Of a stretch of DNA of 64,000 nt, positions 46,775 through 56,297 are shown one piece after another; positions within the stretch are counted from its first letter, which is position 1, and each line of letters opens with the position of its first letter. This stretch comes from Paralcaligenes sp. KSB-10 (lineage in GTDB: Bacteria > Pseudomonadota > Gammaproteobacteria > Burkholderiales > Burkholderiaceae_B), in contig NZ_CP089848.1 of the NCBI RefSeq assembly GCF_021266465.1, forward strand, positions 3,906,001 to 3,970,000, in the 5' to 3' direction. The translations under genes and the position numbers were made by a program. The notes below the pieces were generated by a model. That model ran no database searches. It was not told where the DNA came from and worked only from the letters and a program-made list of their open reading frames with translations.

Positions 46775-48316
46775 ATGCAACTTAACCCGTCAGAGATCAG
46801 CGAACTGCTCAAGAGCCGCATCGAAGGCTTGGGCGCGTCGACCGACGTACGTACGCAAGGCACGGTCGTTTCCGTAACCGACGGCATTACCCGCGTCCAC
46901 GGCTTGTCCGATGTGATGCAAGGCGAAATGCTCGAGTTTCCCAACAACGTATTTGGTCTTGCGCTCAACCTCGAGCGCGATTCCGTAGGCGCGGTTATTC
47001 TGGGCGACTACACCGGCATATCGGAAGGCGACCCCGTCAAGACCACGGGCCGTATTCTTGAGGTGCCGGTCGGCCCGGAGCTGCGCGGCCGCGTGGTCGA
47101 CGCGCTGGGCAACCCCATCGACGGCAAAGGCCCCATCAATGCCAAAGCCACCGATATCATCGAAAAAGTCGCCCCAGGCGTGATTGCCCGTCAATCGGTG
47201 TCGCAGCCTCTGCAAACCGGTATCAAGGCTATCGATTCCATGGTGCCAATCGGCCGCGGCCAGCGCGAATTGATCATTGGCGACCGTCAAACCGGTAAAA
47301 CCGCCGTTGCGGTCGATGCCATCATCAGCCAGAAAGGCAAGGGCGTTACCTGCGTGTACGTCGCCATTGGCCAGAAAGCATCGACAATCAACAACGTGGT
47401 GCGCAAGCTCGAAGAACTCGGCGCACTCGAATACACCATAGTCGTGGCTGCGGGCGCGTCGGAATCGGCCGCCATGCAGTACCTGTCGGCTTATTCGGGC
47501 TGCACCATGGGCGAGTATTTCCGCGATCGCGGCGAAGACGCGCTTATCGTGTACGACGATCTGACCAAGCAGGCCTGGGCCTATCGTCAGGTATCGCTGC
47601 TGCTGCGCCGCCCTCCAGGCCGCGAAGCCTATCCCGGCGATGTGTTCTACCTGCATTCCCGCCTGCTCGAACGTGCCGCGCGCGTCAATGCCGATTACGT
47701 CGAAAAATTCACCAAAGGCGAAATCAAGGGCAAAACCGGCTCGCTGACCGCCTTGCCCATTATCGAAACCCAGGCCGGCGACGTTTCGGCCTTCGTTCCG
47801 ACCAACGTGATTTCCATTACCGACGGTCAGATCTTCCTCGAAACCGATCTGTTCAACGCCGGTGTACGTCCGGCCATCAACGCGGGTATTTCGGTATCGC
47901 GTGTGGGCGGCGCCGCGCAAACCAAGGTCATCAAGAAATTGTCCGGCGGTATTCGTACCGACTTGGCCCAGTATCGTGAATTGGCCGCATTTGCACAGTT
48001 CGCCTCCGACCTCGACGACGCGACCCGCCGTCAGCTCGAGCGCGGCAAACGTGTGGTCGAACTGCTCAAGCAGCCTCAGTACCAGCCTTTGCAGGTCTGG
48101 GAGCTGGCCGTGACCTTGTTTGCGGTCAATAACGGCTACCTCGACGACGTTGCCGTCGAGCAGGTTCTTGGCTTCGAGAAAGCCCTGAAGGATCATCTCA
48201 AATCCAAGAACGAAGCGATGCTCAAACGCATCGAAGACACCAAAGAGCTTTCCAAAGACGACGAAACCGAATTGGTTGCCGCCGTTCAGGAATTCAAAAA
48301 GCACGGTGCTTTTTAA
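46775..48316 (+). CDS. atpA: ATP synthase F1 subunit alpha
   Basis: A 513-residue regulatory nucleotide-binding subunit. The P-loop '[13 protein letters not shown]' lies at about 169-181, and '[17 protein letters not shown]' is the alpha/beta family signature carrying the arginine finger (Arg in 'ISVSRVG'). Length and N-terminus '[18 protein letters not shown]' are canonical. The complementary strand is also open over almost the whole gene, a codon-bias shadow. Confidence 0.98.
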   Translation: MQLNPSEISELLKSRIEGLGASTDVRTQGTVVSVTDGITRVHGLSDVMQGEMLEFPNNVFGLALNLERDSVGAVILGDYTGISEGDPVKTTGRILEVPVGPELRGRVVDALGNPIDGKGPINAKATDIIEKVAPGVIARQSVSQPLQTGIKAIDSMVPIGRGQRELIIGDRQTGKTAVAVDAIISQKGKGVTCVYVAIGQKASTINNVVRKLEELGALEYTIVVAAGASESAAMQYLSAYSGCTMGEYFRDRGEDALIVYDDLTKQAWAYRQVSLLLRRPPGREAYPGDVFYLHSRLLERAARVNADYVEKFTKGEIKGKTGSLTALPIIETQAGDVSAFVPTNVISITDGQIFLETDLFNAGVRPAINAGISVSRVGGAAQTKVIKKLSGGIRTDLAQYRELAAFAQFASDLDDATRRQLERGKRVVELLKQPQYQPLQVWELAVTLFAVNNGYLDDVAVEQVLGFEKALKDHLKSKNEAMLKRIEDTKELSKDDETELVAAVQEFKKHGAF

Positions 48317-48414
48317 GTTTGACTGGCGAGGGTGATGTGGCGATCGCTACACTTATCCAAACGTAAGGCGGGGTGCAAATGTACCCCGCGACAACGCCCT
48401 GACAGGAAAATGTA

Positions 48415-49326
48415 ATGGCCGGAATCAAGGAAATCCGAACAAAGATCAAGAGCGTGCAAAACACGCGCAAGATCACCAAAGCCATGGAGATGGTGGCTGC
48501 TTCCAAAATGCGCAAGGCGCAGGAAAGGATGCGTGCCGGCCGTCCCTATGCGACTAAAGTGCGCGAGATCGCTGCTCACCTGATGCAGGCGCATCCCGAC
48601 TACCGCCATCCTTACACGGTCGAATCCGGTAAATTGACTGCGGTTGGCATTATCGTGGTCTCGACCGACAAAGGCCTGTGCGGCGGCCTGAACACCAACA
48701 TAATGCGCCTCGTGCTTGCCCGCATGAAAGATTTCGAGCAAAAAGGCGTCAAGGTGCAGGCCACGGCATTGGGCAACAAAAGTGCCGGCGTACTGGCTCG
48801 TATCAGCGCGAATCTGGTGTCGCAGGAAGTGCAATTGGGCGATGCGCCCAATCTCGAGCGCCTGATTGGCGCGATCAAGGTGCAAATCGATGCTTTCGTC
48901 GATGGCAAGATCGACGCCTTGTACATCGCGACAAACCGTTTTGTGAACACCATGAAGCAGGATCCCAGCTTCATTCGGCTGTTGCCCTTGCCTGACGGGC
49001 TCGAAGATCCATTCCAGACGGAAGGTGCCGCCAAGGAAGACGAGCAAAACGTGGTGAAGTCGAATTTCGGCTGGGACTATCTGTACGAACCCGATTCGAC
49101 AACCGTTATCGACGAATTGCTTATGCGTTACGTAGAGGGCTTGGTGTATCAGGCCGTTGCAGAAAACATGGCGTCCGAGCAATCGGCTCGCATGGTTGCC
49201 ATGAAAGCTGCGTCGGACAACGCCAAGAAAGTCATCGGTGACCTGCAACTGGTTTACAACAAAACCCGCCAGGCCGCCATTACCAAAGAAATTTCAGAAA
49301 TCGTGGGGGGCGCTGCCGCTGTTTAA
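48415..49326 (+). CDS. atpG: ATP synthase F1 subunit gamma
   Basis: A 303-residue rotor shaft. The N-terminal '[29 protein letters not shown]' helix region and the C-terminal '[38 protein letters not shown]' region form the coiled coil that turns inside the alpha3beta3 ring; only short family words are needed to recognise it. ATG 48415 after AGGAAA; 98 bp after atpA. Confidence 0.97.
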   Translation: MAGIKEIRTKIKSVQNTRKITKAMEMVAASKMRKAQERMRAGRPYATKVREIAAHLMQAHPDYRHPYTVESGKLTAVGIIVVSTDKGLCGGLNTNIMRLVLARMKDFEQKGVKVQATALGNKSAGVLARISANLVSQEVQLGDAPNLERLIGAIKVQIDAFVDGKIDALYIATNRFVNTMKQDPSFIRLLPLPDGLEDPFQTEGAAKEDEQNVVKSNFGWDYLYEPDSTTVIDELLMRYVEGLVYQAVAENMASEQSARMVAMKAASDNAKKVIGDLQLVYNKTRQAAITKEISEIVGGAAAV

Positions 49327-49362
49327 GGTTTAAGCAGAAGGCATCCCGTCAAAGATATTTAG

Positions 49363-50796
<1,434 letters not shown>

Positions 50797-50805
50797 GGAT
50801 TACTC

Positions 50806-51228
50806 ATGGCCAACTTGCAAGTTGATGTGGTCAGCGCGGAAAAAACGATTTTCTCCGGTGAGGCGAAATTCGTGGTTCTGCCTGGCGAGTCGGGCGAGCT
50901 GGGCATTTTGCCCGGTCACGCTCCCCTTATCTCGCGTATCAATCACGGTACGGTCAAGATCGTGCTGGCTGACGGCAAAGGCGAAGAAAACATCTTTGTG
51001 GCGGGCGGCATTCTCGAGGTCCAGCCGGGTACGGTCACGGTATTGTCCGATACGGCGATTCGTGCCGCCGACCTGGATGAAGCCAAGGCCATCGAAGCAC
51101 GCAATCGTGCCGAAGAGGCGCTGCGCAACACCAAGGACAAGGCCGATATCGCCGTGGTTGAAGCCGAGCTGGCCATGCTGGCAGCCCAGGCCGCGGCCGC
51201 GCGCAAGCTTAGGCAGATACGCCACTAG
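50806..51228 (+). CDS. atpC: ATP synthase F1 subunit epsilon
   Basis: A 140-residue subunit with an N-terminal beta-sandwich ('[29 protein letters not shown]' is the recognisable region) and a C-terminal two-helix segment that can inhibit ATP hydrolysis. It is the last gene of the atp operon and is followed by an intrinsic terminator at 51260-51286. Confidence 0.96.
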   Translation: MANLQVDVVSAEKTIFSGEAKFVVLPGESGELGILPGHAPLISRINHGTVKIVLADGKGEENIFVAGGILEVQPGTVTVLSDTAIRAADLDEAKAIEARNRAEEALRNTKDKADIAVVEAELAMLAAQAAAARKLRQIRH

Positions 51229-51259
51229 CATTGCCGGGCTTTGCCCGTCGTTGATTCGC

Positions 51260-51286
51260 AAGGGCGCCCCATGTGGGCGCCCTTTG
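51260..51286 (+). terminator. Terminator of the atp operon
   Basis: AGGGCGCCC (51261-51269) pairs with GGGCGCCCT (51275-51283) around a 5-nt loop, 32 bp after the atpC stop. The T-run is short (TTT), so termination may be only partly intrinsic. Confidence 0.7.
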
Positions 51287-51396
51287 CATATAAGCGCCGC
51301 GGCAGGGCCCCAGGCGCCCTCGCAAGAAACCACAGCAATAGGCCCCGCGGAGCCCCGTCCCCGCTCTTTCGTCTATACGTACTTCCCGATTTAAGA

Positions 51397-51404
51397 CTTT
51401 CACG
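51397..51404. repeat. Target-site duplication, left copy
   Basis: CTTTCACG directly abuts the left end of the IS66 element and is repeated exactly at 53991-53998, the 8-bp duplication expected for IS66 transposition. Confidence 0.92.
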
Positions 51405-51506
51405 GTATGCGTCCGGTAAAACCATCTTGAGGCCGAGCGGCAGATCGTAGAGGATGGCGGCTCCACTAGTTTCTTGGTGGAGTAATTCATCCCAGTAGGT
51501 GGAGTA

Positions 51507-51908
51507 ATGCATCCTTACGAGCTTTCCGCACAAGAAGGTCGGCGCCAACGGCGTCAGTTCAGTATCGAGTTCAAGACTGAGGTCGTCGCCAGTTGTCAGC
51601 AGCGTGGCGTTTCCGTAGCGGCTGTAGCACGGGCGCACGACCTGCATCCGAATTTGCTTCGCAAATGGATTCAGGAGCATGAGCGCTTCGGCGATCCTGA
51701 ATCTGCGCCAATGCCCGCTGTGCGGCGTGATGTGGCTGCGCAGTTCATACCGCTGCAACGTGCGCAATCTGAAGCGGTACAAATCACGGCCGTAGTCCGC
51801 GAAGACATCGCGATTGAGTTCGAGCACAACGGCCTGAAGGCCACGATACGCTGGCCCATGGCTCAGTCCGAACAGTGTGCGACTTGGCTGCGCGCTGTGA
51901 TGCGATGA
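51507..51908 (+). CDS. tnpA: IS66 accessory protein TnpA
   Basis: A 133-residue protein with an N-terminal helix-turn-helix of the transposase-8 type ('QFSIEFKTEVVASCQQRGVS' and 'ARAHDLHPNLLRKWI', about 18-57). It is one of the three proteins needed for IS66 transposition. Its stop overlaps the tnpB start (ATGA). Confidence 0.92.
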   Translation: MHPYELSAQEGRRQRRQFSIEFKTEVVASCQQRGVSVAAVARAHDLHPNLLRKWIQEHERFGDPESAPMPAVRRDVAAQFIPLQRAQSEAVQITAVVREDIAIEFEHNGLKATIRWPMAQSEQCATWLRAVMR

Positions 51909-52237
51909 TTCGCGTCGACCAAATATGGCTAGCGGTTGAACCGATGGACATGCGCGCGGGCACCGAGATGGCCTTGGCGCGGGTGGTCAAGGTCTTCGGT
52001 GCGGCCCATCCTCACCATGCCTACCTCTTTGCGAACCGTCGGGCCAACCGCATAAAGGTACTAGTGCATGACGGCATCGGTATATGGCTGGCGGCCCGGC
52101 GGCTTAATAAGGGAGGCTTTACTTGGCCACGACTCGGTTCGCCCGACGTACCCCTGACCGATGAACAACTGCAGGCGCTGGTCATCGGCCTGCCATGGCA
52201 GCGCATCGGTCCGGGCGGGGTCATCGACGTCTTGTAA
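51905..52237 (+). CDS. tnpB: IS66 accessory protein TnpB
   Basis: A 110-residue IS66 Orf2 protein with the family pattern: 'DMRAGTEMALARVV', 'HAYLFANRRANRIKVLVHDGIG', then 'RLNKGGFTWPR'. Function in transposition is essential but poorly understood. ATG 51905 overlaps the tnpA stop. Confidence 0.93.
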   Translation: MIRVDQIWLAVEPMDMRAGTEMALARVVKVFGAAHPHHAYLFANRRANRIKVLVHDGIGIWLAARRLNKGGFTWPRLGSPDVPLTDEQLQALVIGLPWQRIGPGGVIDVL

Positions 52238-52295
52238 TGCAATTGGGGCATCCGCCAATAGCTTACCCCTAGCAGGTCATGGCACACTGGTGGCT

Positions 52296-53936
52296 ATGAT
52301 TGCTTCTGCCCAAAACCTCGACGAACTTGATGCACACGCCTTGCGCGAGAAGGTTCGTGGCCTCATGGCCGAGCTGGGCGAGAACGAGCAGAAGCTGGCT
52401 AAAACGGCCGAGCAGTTGTTGCGCCACGAACAGGAATTGGAACAAACACGCCAGCTCTTGATGCGCCGCGAACAGATGCTCGCAGGCCACCGCGACGACA
52501 TCCGCTTCAAAGATGCCAAGATCGCGCAGCTGACCCACGAGATTGCCAATCTGCGCCGCTACCAGTTCGGCAAAAAGGGGGAGCAGCTCTCGGGCGTGCA
52601 AGGCAGCTTGTTGGAAGACACGGTCGGCGCAGATATTGCGGCCATCGAAGCCGAACTCGATCTGCTACGCGGCCAACCGGCCGCCCGCTCCGTTCAGCAG
52701 CCCAAGCGTGCCGCGCTGCCCGAGCACCTGCCCCGTGTTGAGCATCGCCACGAGCCTGACAGTACAACTTGCCAATGTGGTTGCCAGCTGCAGCGCATCG
52801 GCGAAGACGTATCCGAAAAGCTCGACTACACCCCTGGCCTGTTCACGGTGGAGCGCCATATCCGTGGCAAATGGGCCTGCAAGAAATGCGAGACGCTGAC
52901 CCAGGCGCCGGTGCCTAGCCACGTCATCGACAAGGGCATGGCCTCTACCGGCTTGCTGGCGCAAGTACTGGTGGCCAAGTACGCGGATCATCTGCCGCTG
53001 TACCGTCAGGAAAAAATCTTCGAGCGAGCCGGCATGAAGCTCGCCCGCTCCACCATGGCCGAATGGGTGGGCGTGTGTGGCGTGCAGCTGCAGCCCTTGG
53101 CCGATGCGCTTCGCGAAGCGATCCTCACACACCGCGTCGTGCATGCCGATGAAACGCCCGTGCAGATGCTCAAGCCTGGCACGAAGAAAACCCATCGGGC
53201 TTACCTGTGGGCCTATGCGCCGGGTGCATTCGAAGACCTGCGTGCGGTGGTCTACGACTTTACCGAAGGCCGGGCGGGCGAACATGCCCGCAGCTTCCTG
53301 GGCGATTGGCAAGGCAGTCTGCTGTGCGATGACTACGTCGGCTACAAAGCGTGCTTTACCCAGGGCATTACCGAAATAGGCTGCATGGCGCACGCCAGGC
53401 GCAAGTTCTTCGACTTGCATGTGGCGGCCAAGAGTCAGCTTGCCCAGCAAGCCGTGCACTACATGGGCCAGCTCTATGAAATCGAACGTCAGGTGAAAGA
53501 CCTGACTACCGAAGAGCGAAGGCGAAGACGGCAGGAGCAGGCCAAGCCTGTGGCCGATGCCTTACAGGCCTGGATGCTGGCCCAGCGAGAGCGCGTGCCG
53601 GACGGGTCTGCCACGGCCAAGGCTCTGGACTACAGCCTTAAACGCTGGGTGGCGTTGACGCGTTACCTGGATGATGGGCAGTTGCCGATCGACAATAACT
53701 GGATCGAGAATCAGATCCGGCCGATCGCCATTGGCCGCAACAATTGGCTGTTTGCCGGTTCCTTGCGCGCGGGGAAACGGGCCGCCGCCGTCATGACCTT
53801 GATTCAGTCAGCCAAGCTCAATGGCCATGATCCGTACGCCTACTTAAAGGACGTACTCACGCGCCTGCCCACACAGCCGGCGAGCCGCATCGACGAGCTG
53901 CTGCCGCATAACTGGCGACCGACGACTGCACACTAA
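52296..53936 (+). CDS. tnpC: IS66 transposase TnpC
   Basis: A 546-residue DDE transposase. It has an N-terminal coiled coil with a leucine-zipper character (about 5-95), a zinc-finger-like Cys segment ('CQCGCQL', 'CKKCE'), and the catalytic acids in 'VHADETPVQM' (D), 'LLCDDYVGYK' (D) and 'NWIENQIRPIAIGRNNW' (E). No frameshift or stop interrupts it, so it looks active. ATG 52296 was chosen from the conserved N-terminus; the frame extends upstream. Confidence 0.94.
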   Translation: MIASAQNLDELDAHALREKVRGLMAELGENEQKLAKTAEQLLRHEQELEQTRQLLMRREQMLAGHRDDIRFKDAKIAQLTHEIANLRRYQFGKKGEQLSGVQGSLLEDTVGADIAAIEAELDLLRGQPAARSVQQPKRAALPEHLPRVEHRHEPDSTTCQCGCQLQRIGEDVSEKLDYTPGLFTVERHIRGKWACKKCETLTQAPVPSHVIDKGMASTGLLAQVLVAKYADHLPLYRQEKIFERAGMKLARSTMAEWVGVCGVQLQPLADALREAILTHRVVHADETPVQMLKPGTKKTHRAYLWAYAPGAFEDLRAVVYDFTEGRAGEHARSFLGDWQGSLLCDDYVGYKACFTQGITEIGCMAHARRKFFDLHVAAKSQLAQQAVHYMGQLYEIERQVKDLTTEERRRRRQEQAKPVADALQAWMLAQRERVPDGSATAKALDYSLKRWVALTRYLDDGQLPIDNNWIENQIRPIAIGRNNWLFAGSLRAGKRAAAVMTLIQSAKLNGHDPYAYLKDVLTRLPTQPASRIDELLPHNWRPTTAH

Positions 53937-53990
53937 ACGACAACGCCCGCTTTACGCGGGCGTGTCAATATGGTTTAGCCGGACGCTTAC

Positions 53991-53998
53991 CTTTCACG
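53991..53998. repeat. Target-site duplication, right copy
   Basis: CTTTCACG follows the right terminal repeat of the IS66 element and is identical to 51397-51404. Removing the element and one copy restores the ancestral atpC to regulator spacer. Confidence 0.92.
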
Positions 53999-54073
53999 AA
54001 TAGCCGTGCCCACGGTCTCCTGATTATTCTTGTTCCTGCCAGCTTCATCAGTCCACAAACAAGGAGGGGATTC

Positions 54074-54871
54074 ATGAGAGAACGTCTGGATTGTGCAATA
54101 TTGAGTACTCCAGGAACCAGCGACTGGGTGCGCCCATGGCTGGGCAGGCACGCGGGTGGTCGCGTACATGTGCAGGCGCTGGACAGTCAGGCCGGCGGCG
54201 CGGATTCCTGCGAGGTGCTCGCTCGCGTCGCCATGCCGTTGCGGCGCTTCGACGTCTGCCTGGTTCCTGTGTCCGAATCCAATCTTGCCTGGGTACGCAC
54301 TGTCTTATCGGCCGCGCAAGGGCTTTTGCAAACACCGGTACTGGCCCTGGTCCATCAGTTGAAGGCGGCGGCACTCAATGACCTGTATGCCCTGGGCCTG
54401 GCCGATTTTGTACGCGATCCCATTTGTCCCGAAGAGTTGCGCGTTCGAATCGAACAACTGCTCGATGAACGGCGTTACCCAATGCGCGAGCCGGCGGGCG
54501 CTGCGCGGCTCAAGGAAACGCATACCGCGTATCCGGCGGGTCCGGGTCTGAATGGCTCGGCAACCGAACAAGCCTTGTGCGCCACCATACTCGAGCGTGG
54601 CGGACACGAGCTCGAGGCCTACGCGGTTGCCACCGCGTCGCGTTGCGCCACTTCCAAAGAGTCGTTCCAGGCAGCGAAAAGCAAGGTGGTGGAACGTTTC
54701 GAACGCGCCTATATCACTGCGGCCCTGGGCCGGCATTCGGGCAATATTGCCATGGCGGCCCGCGCCGCGCAAAAACACCGGCGCGCTTTTTGGGCACTCA
54801 TGCGCAAACATCAGATCGATGCGGCTCCCTATCGGGGCGAGTGCTCCCCGTTTATTCCTCCAGACGGTTAA
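54074..54871 (+). CDS. Fis-type HTH regulator with degenerate receiver-like N-terminus
   Basis: A 265-residue protein. Residues about 1-130 look like a flavodoxin/receiver fold, but the strand where the phospho-acceptor Asp should sit reads 'FDVCLVPVSE', so phosphorylation is unlikely. The C-terminus (about 205-250, 'VVERFERAYITAALGRHSGNIAMAARAAQ') is a Fis/NtrC-type DNA-binding domain. No AAA+ domain lies between. A strong AAGGAGG site precedes ATG 54074. The IS66 insertion ends only 75 bp upstream, so its native promoter may be lost or replaced. It sits 30 bp before hemE; regulatory targets are unknown. Confidence 0.75.
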   Translation: MRERLDCAILSTPGTSDWVRPWLGRHAGGRVHVQALDSQAGGADSCEVLARVAMPLRRFDVCLVPVSESNLAWVRTVLSAAQGLLQTPVLALVHQLKAAALNDLYALGLADFVRDPICPEELRVRIEQLLDERRYPMREPAGAARLKETHTAYPAGPGLNGSATEQALCATILERGGHELEAYAVATASRCATSKESFQAAKSKVVERFERAYITAALGRHSGNIAMAARAAQKHRRAFWALMRKHQIDAAPYRGECSPFIPPDG

Positions 54872-54901
54872 AATCAGGCCTGTTTCCGAATAAGGATAGC
54901 C

Positions 54902-55984
54902 GTGTCTTTGCCTTCTTTAAAAAATGATGTCTTTTTGCGCGCTCTCATGCGCCAGCCTGTACCGTATACCCCGCTCTGGCTCATGCGCCAGGCGGGGCGC
55001 TATTTGCCCGAGTACAACCAGACTCGAGCGCGGGCGGGTTCGTTCATGGCGCTGGCGCAAAATCCCGAATTCGCCTGTGAAGTCACGCTGCAGCCGCTCG
55101 AGCGTTTTCAGCTCGATGCCGCCATTCTGTTTTCCGATATCCTGACCGTCCCGCATGCCATGGGCCTGGGACTCGATTTTTTGCCGGGCGAAGGGCCACG
55201 GTTTGCACATCCCGTGCGTACCGAAGCCGATGTCCAAAAGCTGGCAGTTCCCGATATGTCGCGCTTGCAGTACGTGTTTGATGCGGTTTCGCTCATTCGC
55301 AAAGAGCTCGACGGCAAGGTGCCTCTGATCGGGTTTGCCGGCAGTCCATGGACCATAGGCTGCTATATGGTTGAAGGGCAGGGGTCCGACGATTATCGCC
55401 TGATCAAAAGCATGTTGTACGGGCGCCCCGATTTATTGCATCGCATGCTCGACATCAATGCACAGTCCACCATTCAGTATCTCAACGCGCAAATTGCGGC
55501 GGGAGCCCAGGCTGCCATGGTTTTCGACAGCTGGGGCGGTGTGCTTGCCGATGGCCTGTTCCAGGAATTTTCGCTGGCTTACACCCGCAAGGTCGTGCAG
55601 GGCCTGACCCGGCAACGCGAAGGCCGGGCGGTCCCTGTTATTGTATTTACCAAAGGCGGGGGGCAGTGGCTTGAAGAAATCGCGGCCTGTGGCTGCGACG
55701 CCGTGGGCCTGGACTGGACGGTCAATCTGCACCGGGCGCGTCAACGTACCGCCGATAGCGTGGCGCTTCAGGGTAATCTGGATCCCATGGCCTTGTTTGG
55801 CGGCGAAGGCGCCATACGTGCCCAGGCGCGTCGCGTCATTGACGATTTCGGCGTGGTCGAAGCAGGCGGGCATGTATTCAATCTGGGCCACGGCATTTCC
55901 CGATTTACCCCACCCGACGCAGTTTCCGTGCTGGTCGATGAAGTTCACAACTATAGCCGCTCAAATCATCCGATGCTGCGGTGA
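54902..55984 (+). CDS. hemE: Uroporphyrinogen decarboxylase
   Basis: A 360-residue enzyme that decarboxylates uroporphyrinogen III to coproporphyrinogen III in haem synthesis. The N-terminal signature '[15 protein letters not shown]' (about 20-34, with two essential arginines) and '[15 protein letters not shown]' (Asp near 78) are clear, as is '[13 protein letters not shown]'. The start codon is GTG at 54902. It is probably cotranscribed with the preceding regulator. Confidence 0.97.
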   Translation: MSLPSLKNDVFLRALMRQPVPYTPLWLMRQAGRYLPEYNQTRARAGSFMALAQNPEFACEVTLQPLERFQLDAAILFSDILTVPHAMGLGLDFLPGEGPRFAHPVRTEADVQKLAVPDMSRLQYVFDAVSLIRKELDGKVPLIGFAGSPWTIGCYMVEGQGSDDYRLIKSMLYGRPDLLHRMLDINAQSTIQYLNAQIAAGAQAAMVFDSWGGVLADGLFQEFSLAYTRKVVQGLTRQREGRAVPVIVFTKGGGQWLEEIAACGCDAVGLDWTVNLHRARQRTADSVALQGNLDPMALFGGEGAIRAQARRVIDDFGVVEAGGHVFNLGHGISRFTPPDAVSVLVDEVHNYSRSNHPMLR

Positions 55985-56297
55985 AGCCGGATATAAGCGC
56001 TTGTTTTATAGGCTGAAGATAGAAGTTGTACACATAACTTTATTGCTTTGCACAAAGGTCATTCATACCTTAGTTACTTTTTCGGTTGTGTGCATAACAT
56101 ATTGTTTTATATAAATAAAAAATATTTTTTTATTGCCTTTGGCTGATTTGCGCAAATGTGATGGTTGACTTTCCAAGAGTTGTTATATTCCTTTTCCCCA
56201 AAGTTATCCACAGGCTTGGGCTGAAACGCCAAAGGTGGCGTATTCTCATGTGTTCGGCATATTTCTTAAGAAAACACTTTAAGTTGGACGTGGCCCG
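55985..56297. promoter_or_regulatory. AT-rich hemE-priA spacer with DnaA boxes
   Basis: This 313-bp spacer has a perfect DnaA box TTATCCACA (56204-56212), a consensus-fitting box TTATGCACA on the minus strand (56089-56097), and two one-mismatch boxes, TTGTACACA (56026-56034) and CTTTGCACA (56046-56054). Between them is a 35-bp almost pure A/T stretch (56099-56133). No gene is visible. It may be a DnaA-responsive regulatory region for priA, or less likely a replication start. Confidence 0.55.

Larger units (their letters stand above)
51405..53990 (+). mobile_element. Intact IS66-family insertion sequence
   Basis: A 2586-bp element with imperfect terminal inverted repeats: the left end starts GTATGCGTCCGG and the right end, read inward, GTAAGCGTCCGG, followed on both sides by a stretch ending AAACCAT (18 of 21 bases match). 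It carries tnpA, tnpB and tnpC in the standard IS66 order, all full length, and is bounded by perfect 8-bp duplications (CTTTCACG). All this indicates a complete, probably recent insertion. An internal near-repeat GGTGGAGTAAT precedes tnpA at about 51475 and 51496. Confidence 0.95.

Noticed and set aside
46790-48304. 504-codon open frame antisense to atpA (and a similar 474-codon frame antisense to atpD, 49369-50793)
   Set aside because: They mirror highly biased codon use of the conserved sense genes; the antisense products resemble no family I recognise.
55985-56297. Main chromosomal origin (oriC) at the hemE-priA spacer
   Set aside because: Only two consensus DnaA boxes, no adjacent dnaA/dnaN/mnmG, and the atp operon and hemE to its left would run against replication. 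Kept only as a DnaA-linked regulatory candidate.
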